13,577 bases of DNA from Propionibacteriaceae bacterium (lineage in GTDB: Bacteria > Actinomycetota > Actinomycetes > Propionibacteriales > Propionibacteriaceae): contig JAICEV010000038.1 in the NCBI GenBank assembly GCA_025923975.1, forward strand, positions 1 through 13,577, written 5' to 3'. Of this stretch, positions 1 to 8,188 are shown piece after piece (the first letter of the stretch is position 1; the number at the start of each line of letters is the position of its first letter). The notes under the pieces are model-generated. The model had not been told where the DNA came from. It saw only the letters and a program-made list of their open reading frames with translations, and did no database searches. A program made the translations under genes and the position numbers.

Positions 1-563
1 AACAGCAGCTCCTCGCCGAGCACGGTGGTGAAGACGAGCAAGGCGACGATGAGGCCGTACCAGCCCCAGGCGCCGTCAAGGAACGCCTTCCCGGCGTCCG
101 ACTCGACGAGCGTGGCGAAGACCCGGTTCTCGGGAGCCCCGAACGTCGGGATCAGCTCGTTGAACGCCGCGTAGGCGATGGTCACCGGGATCACGATCAA
201 CCAGACCCTGCCCCCGATGCGGCCGCTGCGCGGGCTTCGTGGGGAGCAGAGCCAGAGTGCCTCGCGGACCGTGGACCAGCGGAGCGTCCGCTGCTCGCGG
301 CCGATGAGGATCGCAACGAGAACGAACTGCCAAATCAAACCGACGGTGAGACACACGATTAGCGCCTTCATCATCGGCACGAGCCCCTCGCCGGCGAAGC
401 GGTCTGCGACCGCCGGCGCAACTAGCCAGGCGAGGGCTGCCATCGGTAGCGCGGCGGCCGCCCAGACGCCGAAGATTCCAGGGATCCGCAGCTGCGGAAT
501 CTCGACACTGGAGACGACAGCGTCGCCGCGGGCAGTGGCCGTGTGTGGAACTGAGATGCTCAT
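1..563 (-). CDS. CPBP-family intramembrane protease, N-terminal part (runs off window)
   Basis: The frame opens with ATG at 563 and stays open to the window edge, giving about 187 residues without a stop. An AAAGGAGG ribosome-binding site ends 6 bases before this ATG; an in-frame ATG two codons upstream abuts the site and is less likely. After about 25 polar residues come hydrophobic segments near residues 28-52, 64-88 and 120-136, then another near 168-182. The last visible residues read GEELLF, which fits the EExxxR metal/catalytic motif of CPBP (CAAX protease and bacteriocin-processing) enzymes. In this family the glutamates and later histidines lie in the membrane, and members cleave or process membrane-associated substrates. 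The second half, with the histidine motifs, is outside the window, so I cannot tell whether the gene is complete. The substrate is unknown. It is transcribed away from a histidine-kinase remnant. Confidence 0.8.
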   Translation of the reverse strand, partial: MSISVPHTATARGDAVVSSVEIPQLRIPGIFGVWAAAALPMAALAWLVAPAVADRFAGEGLVPMMKALIVCLTVGLIWQFVLVAILIGREQRTLRWSTVREALWLCSPRSPRSGRIGGRVWLIVIPVTIAYAAFNELIPTFGAPENRVFATLVESDAGKAFLDGAWGWYGLIVALLVFTTVLGEELL

Positions 564-707
564 CTGCATCCTCCTTTGCTGCAAGACTCGATTCCTCGAC
601 GCTAGGAGCCGGTTGCCGTAAAGCGCATCGTCGGACGGGCTGAATCGAACTCCAACGATTCGACGATTCCGACTCCTACTCGGGTAGGAGGCGCTTGAGG
701 AGGATGC
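564..707. promoter_or_regulatory. Divergent intergenic region with perfect inverted repeat
   Basis: This 144-base gap separates two divergent genes and should hold both promoters. A perfect inverted repeat lies at 673-690: CTCCTAC, spacer TCGG, then GTAGGAG. It sits 18 bases before the GTG of the plus-strand histidine-kinase fragment. Its position and symmetry suit a dimeric regulator, for example a LuxR/NarL-type response regulator partnered with the lost kinase. That assignment is inference. No clear -35/-10 pair is visible. Confidence 0.4.
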
Positions 708-950
708 GTGACGTTCGGCACGTGCTCTGGATCCGAGAAGGCCCGCGAATACTGGTTCGAGCTGCTGATCGCGTTCCTGGCGATGGCCGGCATGCTCGAG
801 TTCGTCGTCGGACGCGACTCGCCGGCGGGCGCCGCGCACGACGCTGGGGATCGCCGTACCTGCCGTGACGGTCCTTGTACCGCTGGGCGCGATTCGTGCA
901 TTCGAGGGAATTGCCCGGCTGAGGCGTGCCGTGACTTCTCCCGGTGCTAG
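708..950 (+). pseudogene. Sensor histidine kinase, N-terminal fragment, frameshifted
   Basis: GTG at 708 follows AGGAGG by 4 bases. The first residues include EYWFELLIAFLAMAGMLEFV, a hydrophobic first segment like the N-terminal membrane region of actinobacterial two-component kinases of the NarX/LuxR-partner type. Near 833 the likely reading moves to another frame, where TTLGIAVPAVTVLV (about 835-876) looks like the second membrane segment. Similarity then fades and the sequence runs into the 3' end of the minus-strand esterase at 947. The dimerisation and ATPase domains are absent, so no functional kinase can be made. A fragment of another membrane protein is possible; the kinase assignment rests only on the style of the first 60 residues. 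Confidence 0.4.
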
Positions 951-2125
951 CGGACGCCTCCCCATAGGGCCCGTTCCCAGAATCGGGGATCGTCCACCAC
1001 CTGTGAGCTGGTGTTGAAACGCATCGTGGCCCTGTGATCGGTGTCGTACGTCGGCCAGCCGGGGATTACCGTTGGCGGCGAAGGGGACCCAGGCGGCGTG
1101 CATAGTGTCGGCCGGCTGCCTCGGCGGGTCTTCCCCGAGCAGCGTTCCGAACAGCGGGAGGTTTGGATCCAGGGTGTCGAAGACGAACGGGATCACCAGC
1201 CCGTGCACCGCGCCGAGCCGTCCGCTGAACTGCGGAGACGGCCAGCCGAACTCGTACATGTATGTCTCCGAGGTCGTGGCGTGGGCATTGGCCAGGCGGA
1301 TCGCCGGGATACGCATCCACCAGTCGGTTTGCACCGCCGCGATCACGTCCCCGGGACCGGCATCGGGATACCTGCCTCAGTAGGCGGCGAGCGCCGTCTC
1401 GATCGGTAGTCCGTAGGCGGCCAGCGCCTGATAGCCATAAACCCTGACCGGGCCAGTCAGGATCTCATCGGTGATCTGGTCGATCCGCCGCTTATGACCC
1501 GGAACAGCCTCCAGTCCTCGGTGTTGGTACCGAGAATGAGATCCACCTGCGCGCTTGCGCCGGCCGTGATCCGCTCGATCGGCGGACCAGGAATGACTTC
1601 CCCATCGATCACCGGCTGCCACAGCATCATGCTCGCCACCACCTCCTGCCCCCAGCGCCCAGGGTACGGATGGGCAAGAAGATCCGCCTTCAGCTCGGTC
1701 TGCCCGGTGAGCAGCCGCTCCACCAGTACTGCGGCGATTGCCTCCCGAGTCGGCGGCACACCCAGCTTTTCGGCCAAATACTCTCCGATCCGGTGCCCGT
1801 CGTCAGCCGAAATCACGTGGTGCGCCGCGCCGCTCTGCGCGATCGCGCGCCGAAACAGCCCTTCGGCGCAGGGCATCGACAGTAGGGTGCCGATGCTCAT
1901 CGCACCAGCTGACTCACCGAAGACGGTGAGTCAGCGGGGTCACCCCAAACGCTGCAATGTTCTCCCTGACCCATTCCAGAGCCGCCACCTGGTCGAGTAG
2001 CCCAAGGTTGGCGTACTCATCGCCCAGATACAGGAAGCCCTCGGCCCCGACCCGCCAGTTGATGGCCACGCACACCACGCCGTCGCGGGCGAAGCGACTG
2101 CCGTCGTCAGGCGCCGACGACTGGA
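947..2125 (-). pseudogene. Type-B carboxylesterase (para-nitrobenzyl-esterase-like), multiply broken and 5'-truncated
   Basis: The alpha/beta-hydrolase esterase can be followed through several frames. Segment 1 (about 2125-1935) carries DGSRFARDGVVCVAINWRVG and ends ENIAAFG. Segment 2 (about 1918-1490) carries the nucleophile motif FGESAGAMS, then the acid region GTNTEDWRLF. Segment 3 (about 1490-1075) carries the histidine region GAVHGLVIPFVFDT. Segment 4 (about 1070-947) carries DDPRFWERALWGG and a TAG stop at 949-947. Breaks: a net 2-base loss near 1935, a 1-base loss near 1490, an in-frame TGA at about 1382-1380 where the context AAY-x-GRYPDAG suggests an original CGA (Arg), and an extra C near 1070 in a CCCC run. 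Ser, Glu and His signatures all survive, but the first 100 or so residues of the family's usual length, including the oxyanion HGGG region, are gone. Family members hydrolyse carboxylic esters; the substrate here is unknown. Confidence 0.85.
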
Positions 2126-2301
2126 TCTGGGTGGTGTGGAAGTGGCAGATCTTCTCGGAGACGGGTCTCTTCAGCAGCCCGATAGCCGGGCCCCCGCTCG
2201 GCCGGCTGACAGTGCGGTTGAACGAAGCGGAGCAACCCACCGGGTCGGTCGTGTTTGACCCAACCAGCCGGCGGGCGGCCTACATCGGCCTCGCAGCATG
2301 A
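2107..2301 (+). CDS. Open frame of unknown function, start missing
   Basis: The frame reads in coding style from about 2115 (DDWIWVVWKWQIFS, later GRLTVRLNEAEQPTGSVVFD) to TGA at 2299-2301. It begins where similarity to the opposite-strand esterase ends, which suggests a recombination joint near 2110-2125 that fused a foreign fragment to the esterase. No in-frame start with a ribosome-binding site lies near the joint; the upstream open part is only the complement of the esterase. I do not recognise the family. The stop overlaps the ATG of the next plus-strand frame as ATGA. Confidence 0.25.
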   Translation, partial: SGADDWIWVVWKWQIFSETGLFSSPIAGPPLGRLTVRLNEAEQPTGSVVFDPTSRRAAYIGLAA

Positions 2302-2480
2302 GAGAGGGAAGGTTCAGCTCCCCGCTCAAGACAACCGGTCAGCGGCTCAACCTGACTGCGACCCTCTCCGCGGACTTCATCAGCAATCCACGGGTCACCG
2401 ACCGACACGCGATTTGCGCCGCCCGGGTGAGCGAGGACGGGTTCCAGCTCTACTCCTCACGACTCGTCCCAGGCGAATAA
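2298..2480 (+). CDS. Small open frame of unknown function
   Basis: This 60-residue frame starts at the ATG that overlaps the preceding stop (ATGA) and ends TAA at 2478-2480. Its composition (RFSSPLKTTGQRLNLTATLS, later SEDGFQLYSSRLVPGE) is balanced rather than arginine/proline-shadow-like, so it may be real or a piece of a larger protein. Read with the frame before it, the two could be one protein split by a one-base change around 2298, since both have the same amino-acid style and abut exactly. No signal peptide, membrane segment or known motif is visible. Confidence 0.25.
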   Translation: MREGRFSSPLKTTGQRLNLTATLSADFISNPRVTDRHAICAARVSEDGFQLYSSRLVPGE

Positions 2481-2671
2481 TCCAGATCCGGATGAGGTGT
2501 GCCGAGCCAGGACCTCCGGAACCGGCTCGGAACCGGGCCGTCCGCGTTGCCACAGCGCAGCGGGCGAGCTGCCTGGTGAGATCGATGCGCTGCGTAACGC
2601 TCTCCCAAGCTCTGCTGGTCGTCGGGCTCGGGCTCTAGCAGTTCTCGCAAGGTCGCCAGCTTCTTCGACAT
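2450..2671 (-). CDS. Hypothetical small protein
   Basis: From the ATG at 2671 the frame encodes 73 residues beginning MSKKLATLRELLEPEPDDQQ, which would form a charged helix; the rest is less convincing. The ribosome-binding site is weak. It overlaps the plus-strand frame at 2298-2480 by 31 bases, so at most one of the pair is likely to be genuine over that overlap. I do not recognise the family, and the later half may be out of frame with an original product. Confidence 0.2.
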   Translation of the reverse strand: MSKKLATLRELLEPEPDDQQSLGERYAAHRSHQAARPLRCGNADGPVPSRFRRSWLGTPHPDLDYSPGTSREE

Positions 2672-2702
2672 GCGTCTCGATGCCTTGCGCTCAGTCCGGC
2701 AA

Positions 2703-2924
2703 CTAGGACCGATGGGATGACTCAGAGCTGTCACTGCTGTCGACGCCTTCCGTAGCCTCGTCAGTCAGGTCGCCGCCGAGATCGACGAGGCTGGTGATAC
2801 TGACTGAATACAGCCGCCCGTCGGTGAGAAGTCGGCCGGACTCACCGATGAGGCCGGCCACCCACCCTTGGCCCTCGAACCAGACTCGATTGGCCCGCGA
2901 ACCAGACTCGCGGACACCCGGCAT
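2703..2924 (-). CDS. Hypothetical small acidic protein, possibly a disrupted gene's C-terminal part
   Basis: The 73-residue frame contains RVWFEGQGWVAGLIGESGRL and ends in a strongly acidic, serine-rich tail (DLTDEATEGVDSSDSSESS). The first 15 residues lie over a 22-bp imperfect tandem duplication (2867-2910). If one 22-base unit is removed, the frame joins a longer upstream frame reading ADRYAGCPRVWFEG, so the visible ATG may not be the original start. No known family is recognised. It is downstream of, and on the same strand as, the Stealth gene. Confidence 0.3.
   Translation of the reverse strand: MPGVRESGSRANRVWFEGQGWVAGLIGESGRLLTDGRLYSVSITSLVDLGGDLTDEATEGVDSSDSSESSHRS
2867..2910. repeat. 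22-bp imperfect tandem duplication
   Basis: Positions 2867-2888 and 2889-2910 match at 20 of 22 bases; the shared 13-base core is CGAACCAGACTCG. Because 22 is not a multiple of three, the duplication shifts the reading frame of the small minus-strand gene that covers it. Confidence 0.85.
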
Positions 2925-3032
2925 ACCGATCTGCGTCGTTGGCCGACCGCTCCACGGGCGCCGAATTGATTCAGAACGCGAAGGCCGAGCCGACTGGCTA
3001 CTTCTCTGTCGCGCACCCCCGCGATTAGCCAG

Positions 3033-4229
3033 TCAGGGTTCCTCTCTCCCCGCGTCACTGGATCGTCTCGCTGGCTGCGGCGGGTACCGTCGGACCTCGG
3101 GGCCCTCATCGCCCTGGTCGAGCCGGAGCGATGGCGTTCTCATCCGGCTGTCATCCGATTTCGCGAATAGCTCGCGCGCATTCTGCACGAATGTCGATCC
3201 GAGCCTGGCAAACGGCCGCTTTCGCGAGCGTGATCGGTACGCCTCACTATGCGGCTTTTCGAAGGGCGCGGCCGGCCCGGTTGCCGTCGACAGATAGCGC
3301 ATCGCATCGGGCACCTTGTCGACGATCGCCTCGAGATAGTTGATGCAGGCAAAACGCATCGTGCCATCAGCAAGCTGCTTCAGCCGCGCCTCGAGAGCCT
3401 TCGGGCTCGCCGTCTGGCAGTAACGCACCGAGAAATGCGCCGAATTGCGGGGCTTCGTCACGCGAGCCCGGTTCGAGTTGAGCAACAGGTGATCGTGGGC
3501 CGAGACCGGCCAGAATTGCTCGCGATTGCGGAAGCGGTATGCGGCATTGGCAAGGAAGGCGGGCTTGAATTCTTCGAACAGTTCCTCCATCGCCGGTCGC
3601 AACATCGGATAGTTCATGTGGTCGGATGAGAAGAAAAGCTTCGGCGTGTAGCCCAGCATTTCCGCGCCCAGCAGCTTGCCGCCGCCGTTGAAGCTGTTGC
3701 CCTTTTCGAGCTGCTCGTTCCAGTTGCTCCAGCGGCCGCGCAGCTTGACTTTGCCGTCGTGTGAGAAGAAGTCTGTGGGCTTAACCGGGCCGACGAGCAT
3801 CATGTCGTCGTTGAAGTACACGAAGCGATCAGCCAGACCCTCGATGCGCCACAGCATGGTTTCGATGGCCCGCGAGTTGAAGGTGGGCAGCAGCTGCTCA
3901 TAGCCGCGGAAGATCTCGCGGTGATCAACAATGCGGACGTTATGCAGCTCTGCCTTCTCGCGATCGATAGCGGCCGGCACCTGGTCATCGGTCACCAGCC
4001 AGATCGTCCGTACCCACGGCGCGTAGTTGCAGATCGAGCGTAGGCAGAAGCGGATCTCGTCATTGTCCGAAAAGCGCCGCTCATCGGTGGCCGCACGTTC
4101 GGGCTTGGCATTCCCGCCCGGATCGGCGCGATACCGCTTTCGCTTGGCGCGGTGCTTTGGATCCGATCCATCCACCCAGGCGATCACCGCATCAATAGCA
4201 TCCGCTCTGGGCGGTTCCACCTGCTGCAT
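3033..4229 (-). CDS. Stealth-family capsule/exopolysaccharide phosphotransferase
   Basis: The protein has the ordered Stealth signatures: region 1 near residues 12-24 (IDAVIAWVDGSDP), region 2 near 52-85 (RFSDNDEIRF, then APWVRTIWLVTDDQVP), region 3 near 115-145 (LPTFNSRAIE, then FVYFNDDMM) and a region-4-like end (FACINYLEAI, then FEKPHSEA). Stealth enzymes transfer hexose-1-phosphate from nucleotide sugars to build phosphodiester-linked glycans; the acidic FNDD cluster is typical. I prefer ATG at 4229 because GAGGTGA lies 5 bases upstream; GTG at 4238, three codons earlier, is the alternative. The product is 398 residues. About the last 60, arginine- and proline-rich after the FEK motif, look less conserved and may be read-through past an original end. 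No other polysaccharide genes lie nearby, and codon use seems less GC-extreme than in the neighbours, so acquisition by transfer is plausible. Substrate unknown. Confidence 0.85.
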   Translation of the reverse strand: MQQVEPPRADAIDAVIAWVDGSDPKHRAKRKRYRADPGGNAKPERAATDERRFSDNDEIRFCLRSICNYAPWVRTIWLVTDDQVPAAIDREKAELHNVRIVDHREIFRGYEQLLPTFNSRAIETMLWRIEGLADRFVYFNDDMMLVGPVKPTDFFSHDGKVKLRGRWSNWNEQLEKGNSFNGGGKLLGAEMLGYTPKLFFSSDHMNYPMLRPAMEELFEEFKPAFLANAAYRFRNREQFWPVSAHDHLLLNSNRARVTKPRNSAHFSVRYCQTASPKALEARLKQLADGTMRFACINYLEAIVDKVPDAMRYLSTATGPAAPFEKPHSEAYRSRSRKRPFARLGSTFVQNARELFAKSDDSRMRTPSLRLDQGDEGPEVRRYPPQPARRSSDAGREEP

Positions 4230-4238
4230 ATCGCTCAC

Positions 4239-4876
4239 CTCAACCTGCTCGAGCGTCTGCGCGCGATGAGCGAGGGTTGATACTTCGCGAAGACATCAGC
4301 ATGGTCTATCTCTCTCGACGATGAGAGCTTGGGATCTTTCGGGGGTGGCGGTCAGCTTCGGTCTTGTGATGATCTGAGCCACCAGGCAAGGGCACTCTAG
4401 CCAATGCGCGGCGTCCACGCGGGCGAAATAACGAATTGATTAAGCCTTGCGAATCGAGCTAGTCCGTCGGCTGGATCCATGCCCGCCGCCCCAACTGGCT
4501 CGGGCTACTTGGGGTACTACTCCTCATTGAACAAACCCGATGGAGCCACCCACTTGCAGGCATGCGCGCCCCCGTCTTGACAACCCCTGAATCGTGTGCA
4601 TCAAGCGGAACCTGGACAGCGACAACGATCCCGGCCGCGCCGACGAGACAGCAAGATGCCCGTAAGCGGTCCATCTAGCGGGTTGGAGCCTTCGACCACT
4701 ACCGACGGCTTCGCGTTCACCAAAGCGTGGGATCGAGGCGAGGTGGGCCTTCCCGGCGGGCCAGAACGGTCGCCTGTACCAAGCCACCGCAATCGCCTCA
4801 CCCGAGACTGTCCAGCGCGCACACCGAAGGGTTCAGCCGGCGGCTACGACTAGCAGCGACTTAAGTTCTCTGGCAG
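4239..4876. other. Intergenic stretch, nothing recognised
   Basis: This 638-base gap separates the Stealth gene from the end of the aldo/keto reductase. Open frames on both strands are short and have arginine/proline/serine-rich shadow composition. The only symmetric element I see is the 10-base palindrome CTTCGCGAAG at 4283-4292, about 55 bases upstream of the Stealth start, which could be an operator or chance. No RNA gene or intrinsic terminator is apparent. Confidence 0.4.
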
Positions 4877-5887
4877 TCACTCGGCAATCCTCGCCCTCAT
4901 CCAGTTGTTCGAGTTGTGGAAGTCGCTGACGGCGTTCCCGGGGCCGACGAGCTCATCGAGGCGGGCGCGGTCTTGATCGGCGAGTCGCATCTCGAGCACC
5001 TGAAGGGCGTCGTCGAGCTGTTCCATGGTGCGAGGACCGATGATCGGCGAGGTGACGCCGGGCTGGTCCTTGCACCAGAGAAGCGCGAACTGGCTTTGCG
5101 TCAGACCACGCTGTTGCGCCAGCGGTGCGAGCGCGCGGGCCACCTCGACGCCGCGCCGCGAGACACGCTGCCCGAACGGGCTTTCGCCCCCGCTGCGTTC
5201 CAGCCGCGAGCCTTCGGGCGCGCCCTCAGAGTCGTTGTAACGGCCCGCCAAGATTCCGCCGGCCAACGGCGACCAAGGCAGCAGCGCCATACCGTATCTT
5301 CGCGCCAGAGGAACAAGTTCGTTCTCGATGCGACGGTCGAGCAGGTTGTAGGGCGGCTGCTCGGAGATGTAGCGCGCGATGCCCAGCCGCTCGCTGATCA
5401 TGAGCGCCTCCATCACCATCCAGGCTGGGTGGGTCGAGCAGCCGATGTAGCGCACTTTCCCTGAGCGCACCAGATCGTCCAGCGCCCGCAGCGTTTCATC
5501 CTGCGGGATTTCCAGCGATGGGCGGTGGATCTGGTACAGGTCAATGTGGTCAGTTCCGAGTCGGCGCAGTGAATCCTCGCAGGCGCGCATCAGGTGGTAG
5601 CGGCTGTTGCCCTGGTCATTGGGTCCAGGCCCCATCACGCCGTGCGCCTTGGTCGCCAGGACGACCTGGTCACGCCGGCCGTTCTGTTTGAGCGCCTGGC
5701 CGACGATGCGCTCGCTCTCGCCCGCGTTATACACGTTGGCGGTGTCGATGAAGTTGATGCCGCCGTCGACCGCGGCGTCGACGATGCGGACCGAATCCTG
5801 TTCGGATGTCGGGCCGCCGAAGTTCATGGCTCCAAGACAAATCGGCGAAACCTGGACTCCGGTGCGGCCTAAGTTGCGGTAGGTCAC
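4877..5887 (-). CDS. Aldo/keto reductase, NADPH-dependent oxidoreductase
   Basis: This 336-residue TIM-barrel reductase is intact and uses NAD(P)H to reduce aldehydes or ketones in the cytosol. The catalytic tetrad is visible: D48 and Y53 in FIDTANVYNAGESE, K80 in LATKAHG, and H121 in LYQIHRP. The cofactor side shows LPWSPLAGGILAGRY and, near the C-terminus, SPIIGPRTMEQL, both typical of the family. GTG at 5887 is chosen because AAGGAG lies 6 bases upstream and the product then begins VTYRNLGRTG, the usual N-terminus; an in-frame upstream start at 5962 would add 25 unsupported residues. The gene ends in TGA directly after the normal C-terminus, showing that TGA is a genuine stop here. The most similar well-known members act on small aldehydes; the true substrate cannot be read from sequence. 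Confidence 0.93.
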   Translation of the reverse strand: MTYRNLGRTGVQVSPICLGAMNFGGPTSEQDSVRIVDAAVDGGINFIDTANVYNAGESERIVGQALKQNGRRDQVVLATKAHGVMGPGPNDQGNSRYHLMRACEDSLRRLGTDHIDLYQIHRPSLEIPQDETLRALDDLVRSGKVRYIGCSTHPAWMVMEALMISERLGIARYISEQPPYNLLDRRIENELVPLARRYGMALLPWSPLAGGILAGRYNDSEGAPEGSRLERSGGESPFGQRVSRRGVEVARALAPLAQQRGLTQSQFALLWCKDQPGVTSPIIGPRTMEQLDDALQVLEMRLADQDRARLDELVGPGNAVSDFHNSNNWMRARIAE

Positions 5888-6567
5888 GGAAGGCTCCTTG
5901 CGTTGCGCGCCTGCGGGGTTCGTCGCGCCAAGCCGTAGGCGGGCGCTAAAGAAACGCTCCATCTCGGCGCAACCCCTGAGAGCCGAGGCGACGCCCTAGT
6001 AGTAACCGGGCGCGACAAGGCGTAGCCATCGTAGCGTTCTGCCAACGTCTTCCCGGCCCTGAATGGCCCCTTGATCCAATGATTACGACGACAGTTCGAA
6101 CTGGCGGACGCTCGCCGATCTGACGACGCATACGCCGGGGACCCCGCCTATGCGACCAACTCAGGTCGTTTCGGATACCGACCGTCAATCGGGCATCACA
6201 GCCGAAGGCTGAACGGGACTCGCACGGCCTCTAGTCGATGGACGTTCGACGTGCCCTCAATCTGCTCGCTGGGTCACCCCAAGAGCCCAAGCACCTCCCC
6301 GTCGAACGCCTCCCAAGGTGATATTCCGGAACTTACGGAGGATCCTGCCCAGAGAATTAGACAAGCTGGTGGCCCGGCGTTTTCGAGGCACAAGTTCCGC
6401 CGCAACCGTGTCGATCTTTTTAGAGCCTGTTGCCGGCATTGCACAAGACTCCTTTTGCGTCGGGTGTTATGTGCTGGTCATGGTCTGATGGGCGGCGTCA
6501 ATGAGTGACATTGCCAGCCAAGCGTCATGAAGATCGGTAGAGGGGATAGTGGAGTTAGTCCTTCGAC
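5888..6567. other. Intergenic stretch between reductase and insertion sequence
   Basis: This 680-base gap holds no recognisable gene. The best candidate is a 60-residue minus-strand frame at 6257-6439 (MPATGSKKIDTVAAEL start), which has no good ribosome-binding site and no known motif. GC content is visibly lower near 6320-6480. The promoter of the reductase should lie just above 5887, but no clear -35/-10 pair is visible. Confidence 0.4.
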
Positions 6568-6583
6568 GGACCCGACTTGGGCC
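6568..6583. repeat. Left terminal inverted repeat of the insertion sequence
   Basis: GGACCCGACTTGGGCC pairs with the right end at 15 of 16 positions and lies just outside the transposase stop codon. Confidence 0.75.
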
Positions 6584-6586
6584 AAA

Positions 6587-8070
6587 CTAGTGCGCACCCT
6601 GGTGGATGGCGGCCAGTGCTTGGCGGACCTCGTCGGGCAATGGTCTTCGGCGGTCATGGTGTGGCTGCCGGTATTGATCTTGATGGTGCGGTAGCGGCGT
6701 AGTGCGCGGACGAATTTCTTGATCGTCCAGCCGGTCTGGGTCTCAATGCGGTGGGAGATGGCCAATGCAGCGAACACCACGGCGAGGTGGGCGTGGATGG
6801 ATTCGCGTTTGTGGTGGTAGACCGGCCTGGCGCGCAGGTCGTGCTTGGACATCCGGAAGGCGTGCTCGATGCGCCCCAGCTGGTGGTAGGCGCCGATCAC
6901 CCAGGACGGTTCGGCGTCGAGGATATTGGTGATGTAGGGCTTCCAGCCGGCCAGCGTGCGGGCTTTCGTTTCGAGATCGCGGTTGACCGCACGAGTGCCG
7001 CCAGTCAGGGTGACGAACCGGTTCCGTTTGATCGCCGCTTGCCCGGCGACGGCATTCTCGGCCTTGGCAACCTGTTGGTCGATGCCGTGCAGGGTGCGCC
7101 GGGCCCCGGTCGGTCTTGTACTGGTAGATCGTCGTGCGGCGCCGCTGATTGGCCTTCGGGCCCATGATCACCGGCTGGGTCAGCGTCATCCCGTCGGCCG
7201 GCTCGGCATCCGGGTTGGCCTGCCGCCACTGATTGATCACATAAGGCACCTCGGGCAGCTTCCCGCCGATCACGAAGCTCCAGCCGGCATCCTCGACCTC
7301 GGCCAGGTTGGCCTCGCTCATCATGCCCGCGTCGGCGATCACGGTTACCCCGGCGATCCCGTGCGCGGCCACGAACCGCTGCACCAGCGGGATCATCGTC
7401 TTGGTCTCGGCCCGGTTGCCCTCGAACGCGTCGATCATCAACGGCATCCCGGTGGCGTCGGTGAGCAGCCCAACGGTGATCTGCGGGTCCAGGCGGCGTT
7501 CCTTGGAGAACCCGGGCTCCCGGCACCCGTCGCCGGTGTCGGTGTCGAACCACAGCGTCGTCACGTCGTACAACACCAACGCCGAAGGGCCGATCTGGGC
7601 GGCGGCGCGCACGCCCCGGACAGCCGGTTCCGCCACTCAGGCTTCGCATAACCGGGCAGGCGCCGTTTCACGGTCCGATACGACAGTGCCCGCACCCCAG
7701 CCTCGGCCAGCACCCTCGCAGCGTCCTGCTTGCTGGTCGGCTCGATGATCCGGGCCGTCACCAACTGCTCGAAGACCGCGTCCTTGCCGCAGGTCTGATC
7801 GAACCCGAGCTGGCGATAGACCGCAGCGATGACGTCCAGCAGCCGACTCATCCGCGACGAGGTGACTCCAACGCCATCGGCTCCTGGATGGCCGCAACCT
7901 CGAGCGGCAGCTCGTCCTGGCCCCGTTGAGCCGCGACCGCCTTCAGCACCTCCACCTCAGCAGCGGTGTGAGCCGACCCGAGGTGTCTCCCGCGACCCGC
8001 GTCGCGACTTCCAGACCACCTGGACAGCGACAGCCCCCGACGAGGTCCGCACCGTCCGCACATAGGCCAC
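6587..8070 (-). pseudogene. IS1634-family DDE transposase, five frameshifts
   Basis: The original gene probably ran from GTG at 8070 (VAYVRTVRTSSGAVAVQVVW) to TAG at 6589-6587, about 495 residues, normal for the family. DDE residues can still be seen: the first Asp in VLYDVTTLWF, the second in VIADAGMMS, and the Glu within YHQLGRIEHAFRMSK, which fits the Y-R-E-K signature of IS4-like transposases. The reading has to change frame near 7990, 7862, 7625, 7105 and 6643. At 7862 the context calls for GAGGTCACC where the sequence has GAGTCACC, and at 6643 GACCCATTG is now GACCATTG, so two of the breaks are single losses from short runs. The protein ends LPDEVRQALAAIHQGAH in the restored frame. It cannot be functional as read. 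Confidence 0.88.
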
Positions 8071-8172
8071 CAGCCAACCCTCACCGACCCACGGCTAATG
8101 CGCAATTTCGAGCCTGCGCCGGAGCGCACTACCTAATCAAAGCCACATTCGCCCGAATCAACCCGACCGAGT

Positions 8173-8188
8173 GGCCCAAGTCAGGTCC
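8173..8188. repeat. Right terminal inverted repeat of the insertion sequence
   Basis: GGCCCAAGTCAGGTCC is the inverted partner of the left end with one mismatch. It lies about 100 bases upstream of the transposase start, leaving room for the transposase promoter. Confidence 0.75.

Larger units (their letters stand above)
6568..8188 (-). mobile_element. IS1634-family insertion sequence (IS1549-like), decayed
   Basis: The element is bounded by inverted repeats: GGACCCGACTTGGGCC at 6568-6583 and GGCCCAAGTCAGGTCC at 8173-8188, matching at 15 of 16 positions when one is reversed. The span of 1621 bases fits IS1549-like elements. One long transposase gene fills it, with its stop 3 bases inside the left repeat. 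I found no short target duplication next to the repeats; IS1549 is known for unusually long target duplications, so their absence by eye is not conclusive. The transposase is broken in several places, so the copy cannot move by itself. Confidence 0.8.

Noticed and set aside
4596..4853. Possible gene in the gap before the reductase
   Set aside because: Arginine/proline-rich, no ribosome-binding site, no motif; overlapping frames on the other strand are equally open.
6956..7651. 231-codon plus-strand open frame over the insertion sequence
   Set aside because: Antisense shadow of the transposase; histidine/arginine/proline-rich without motifs.
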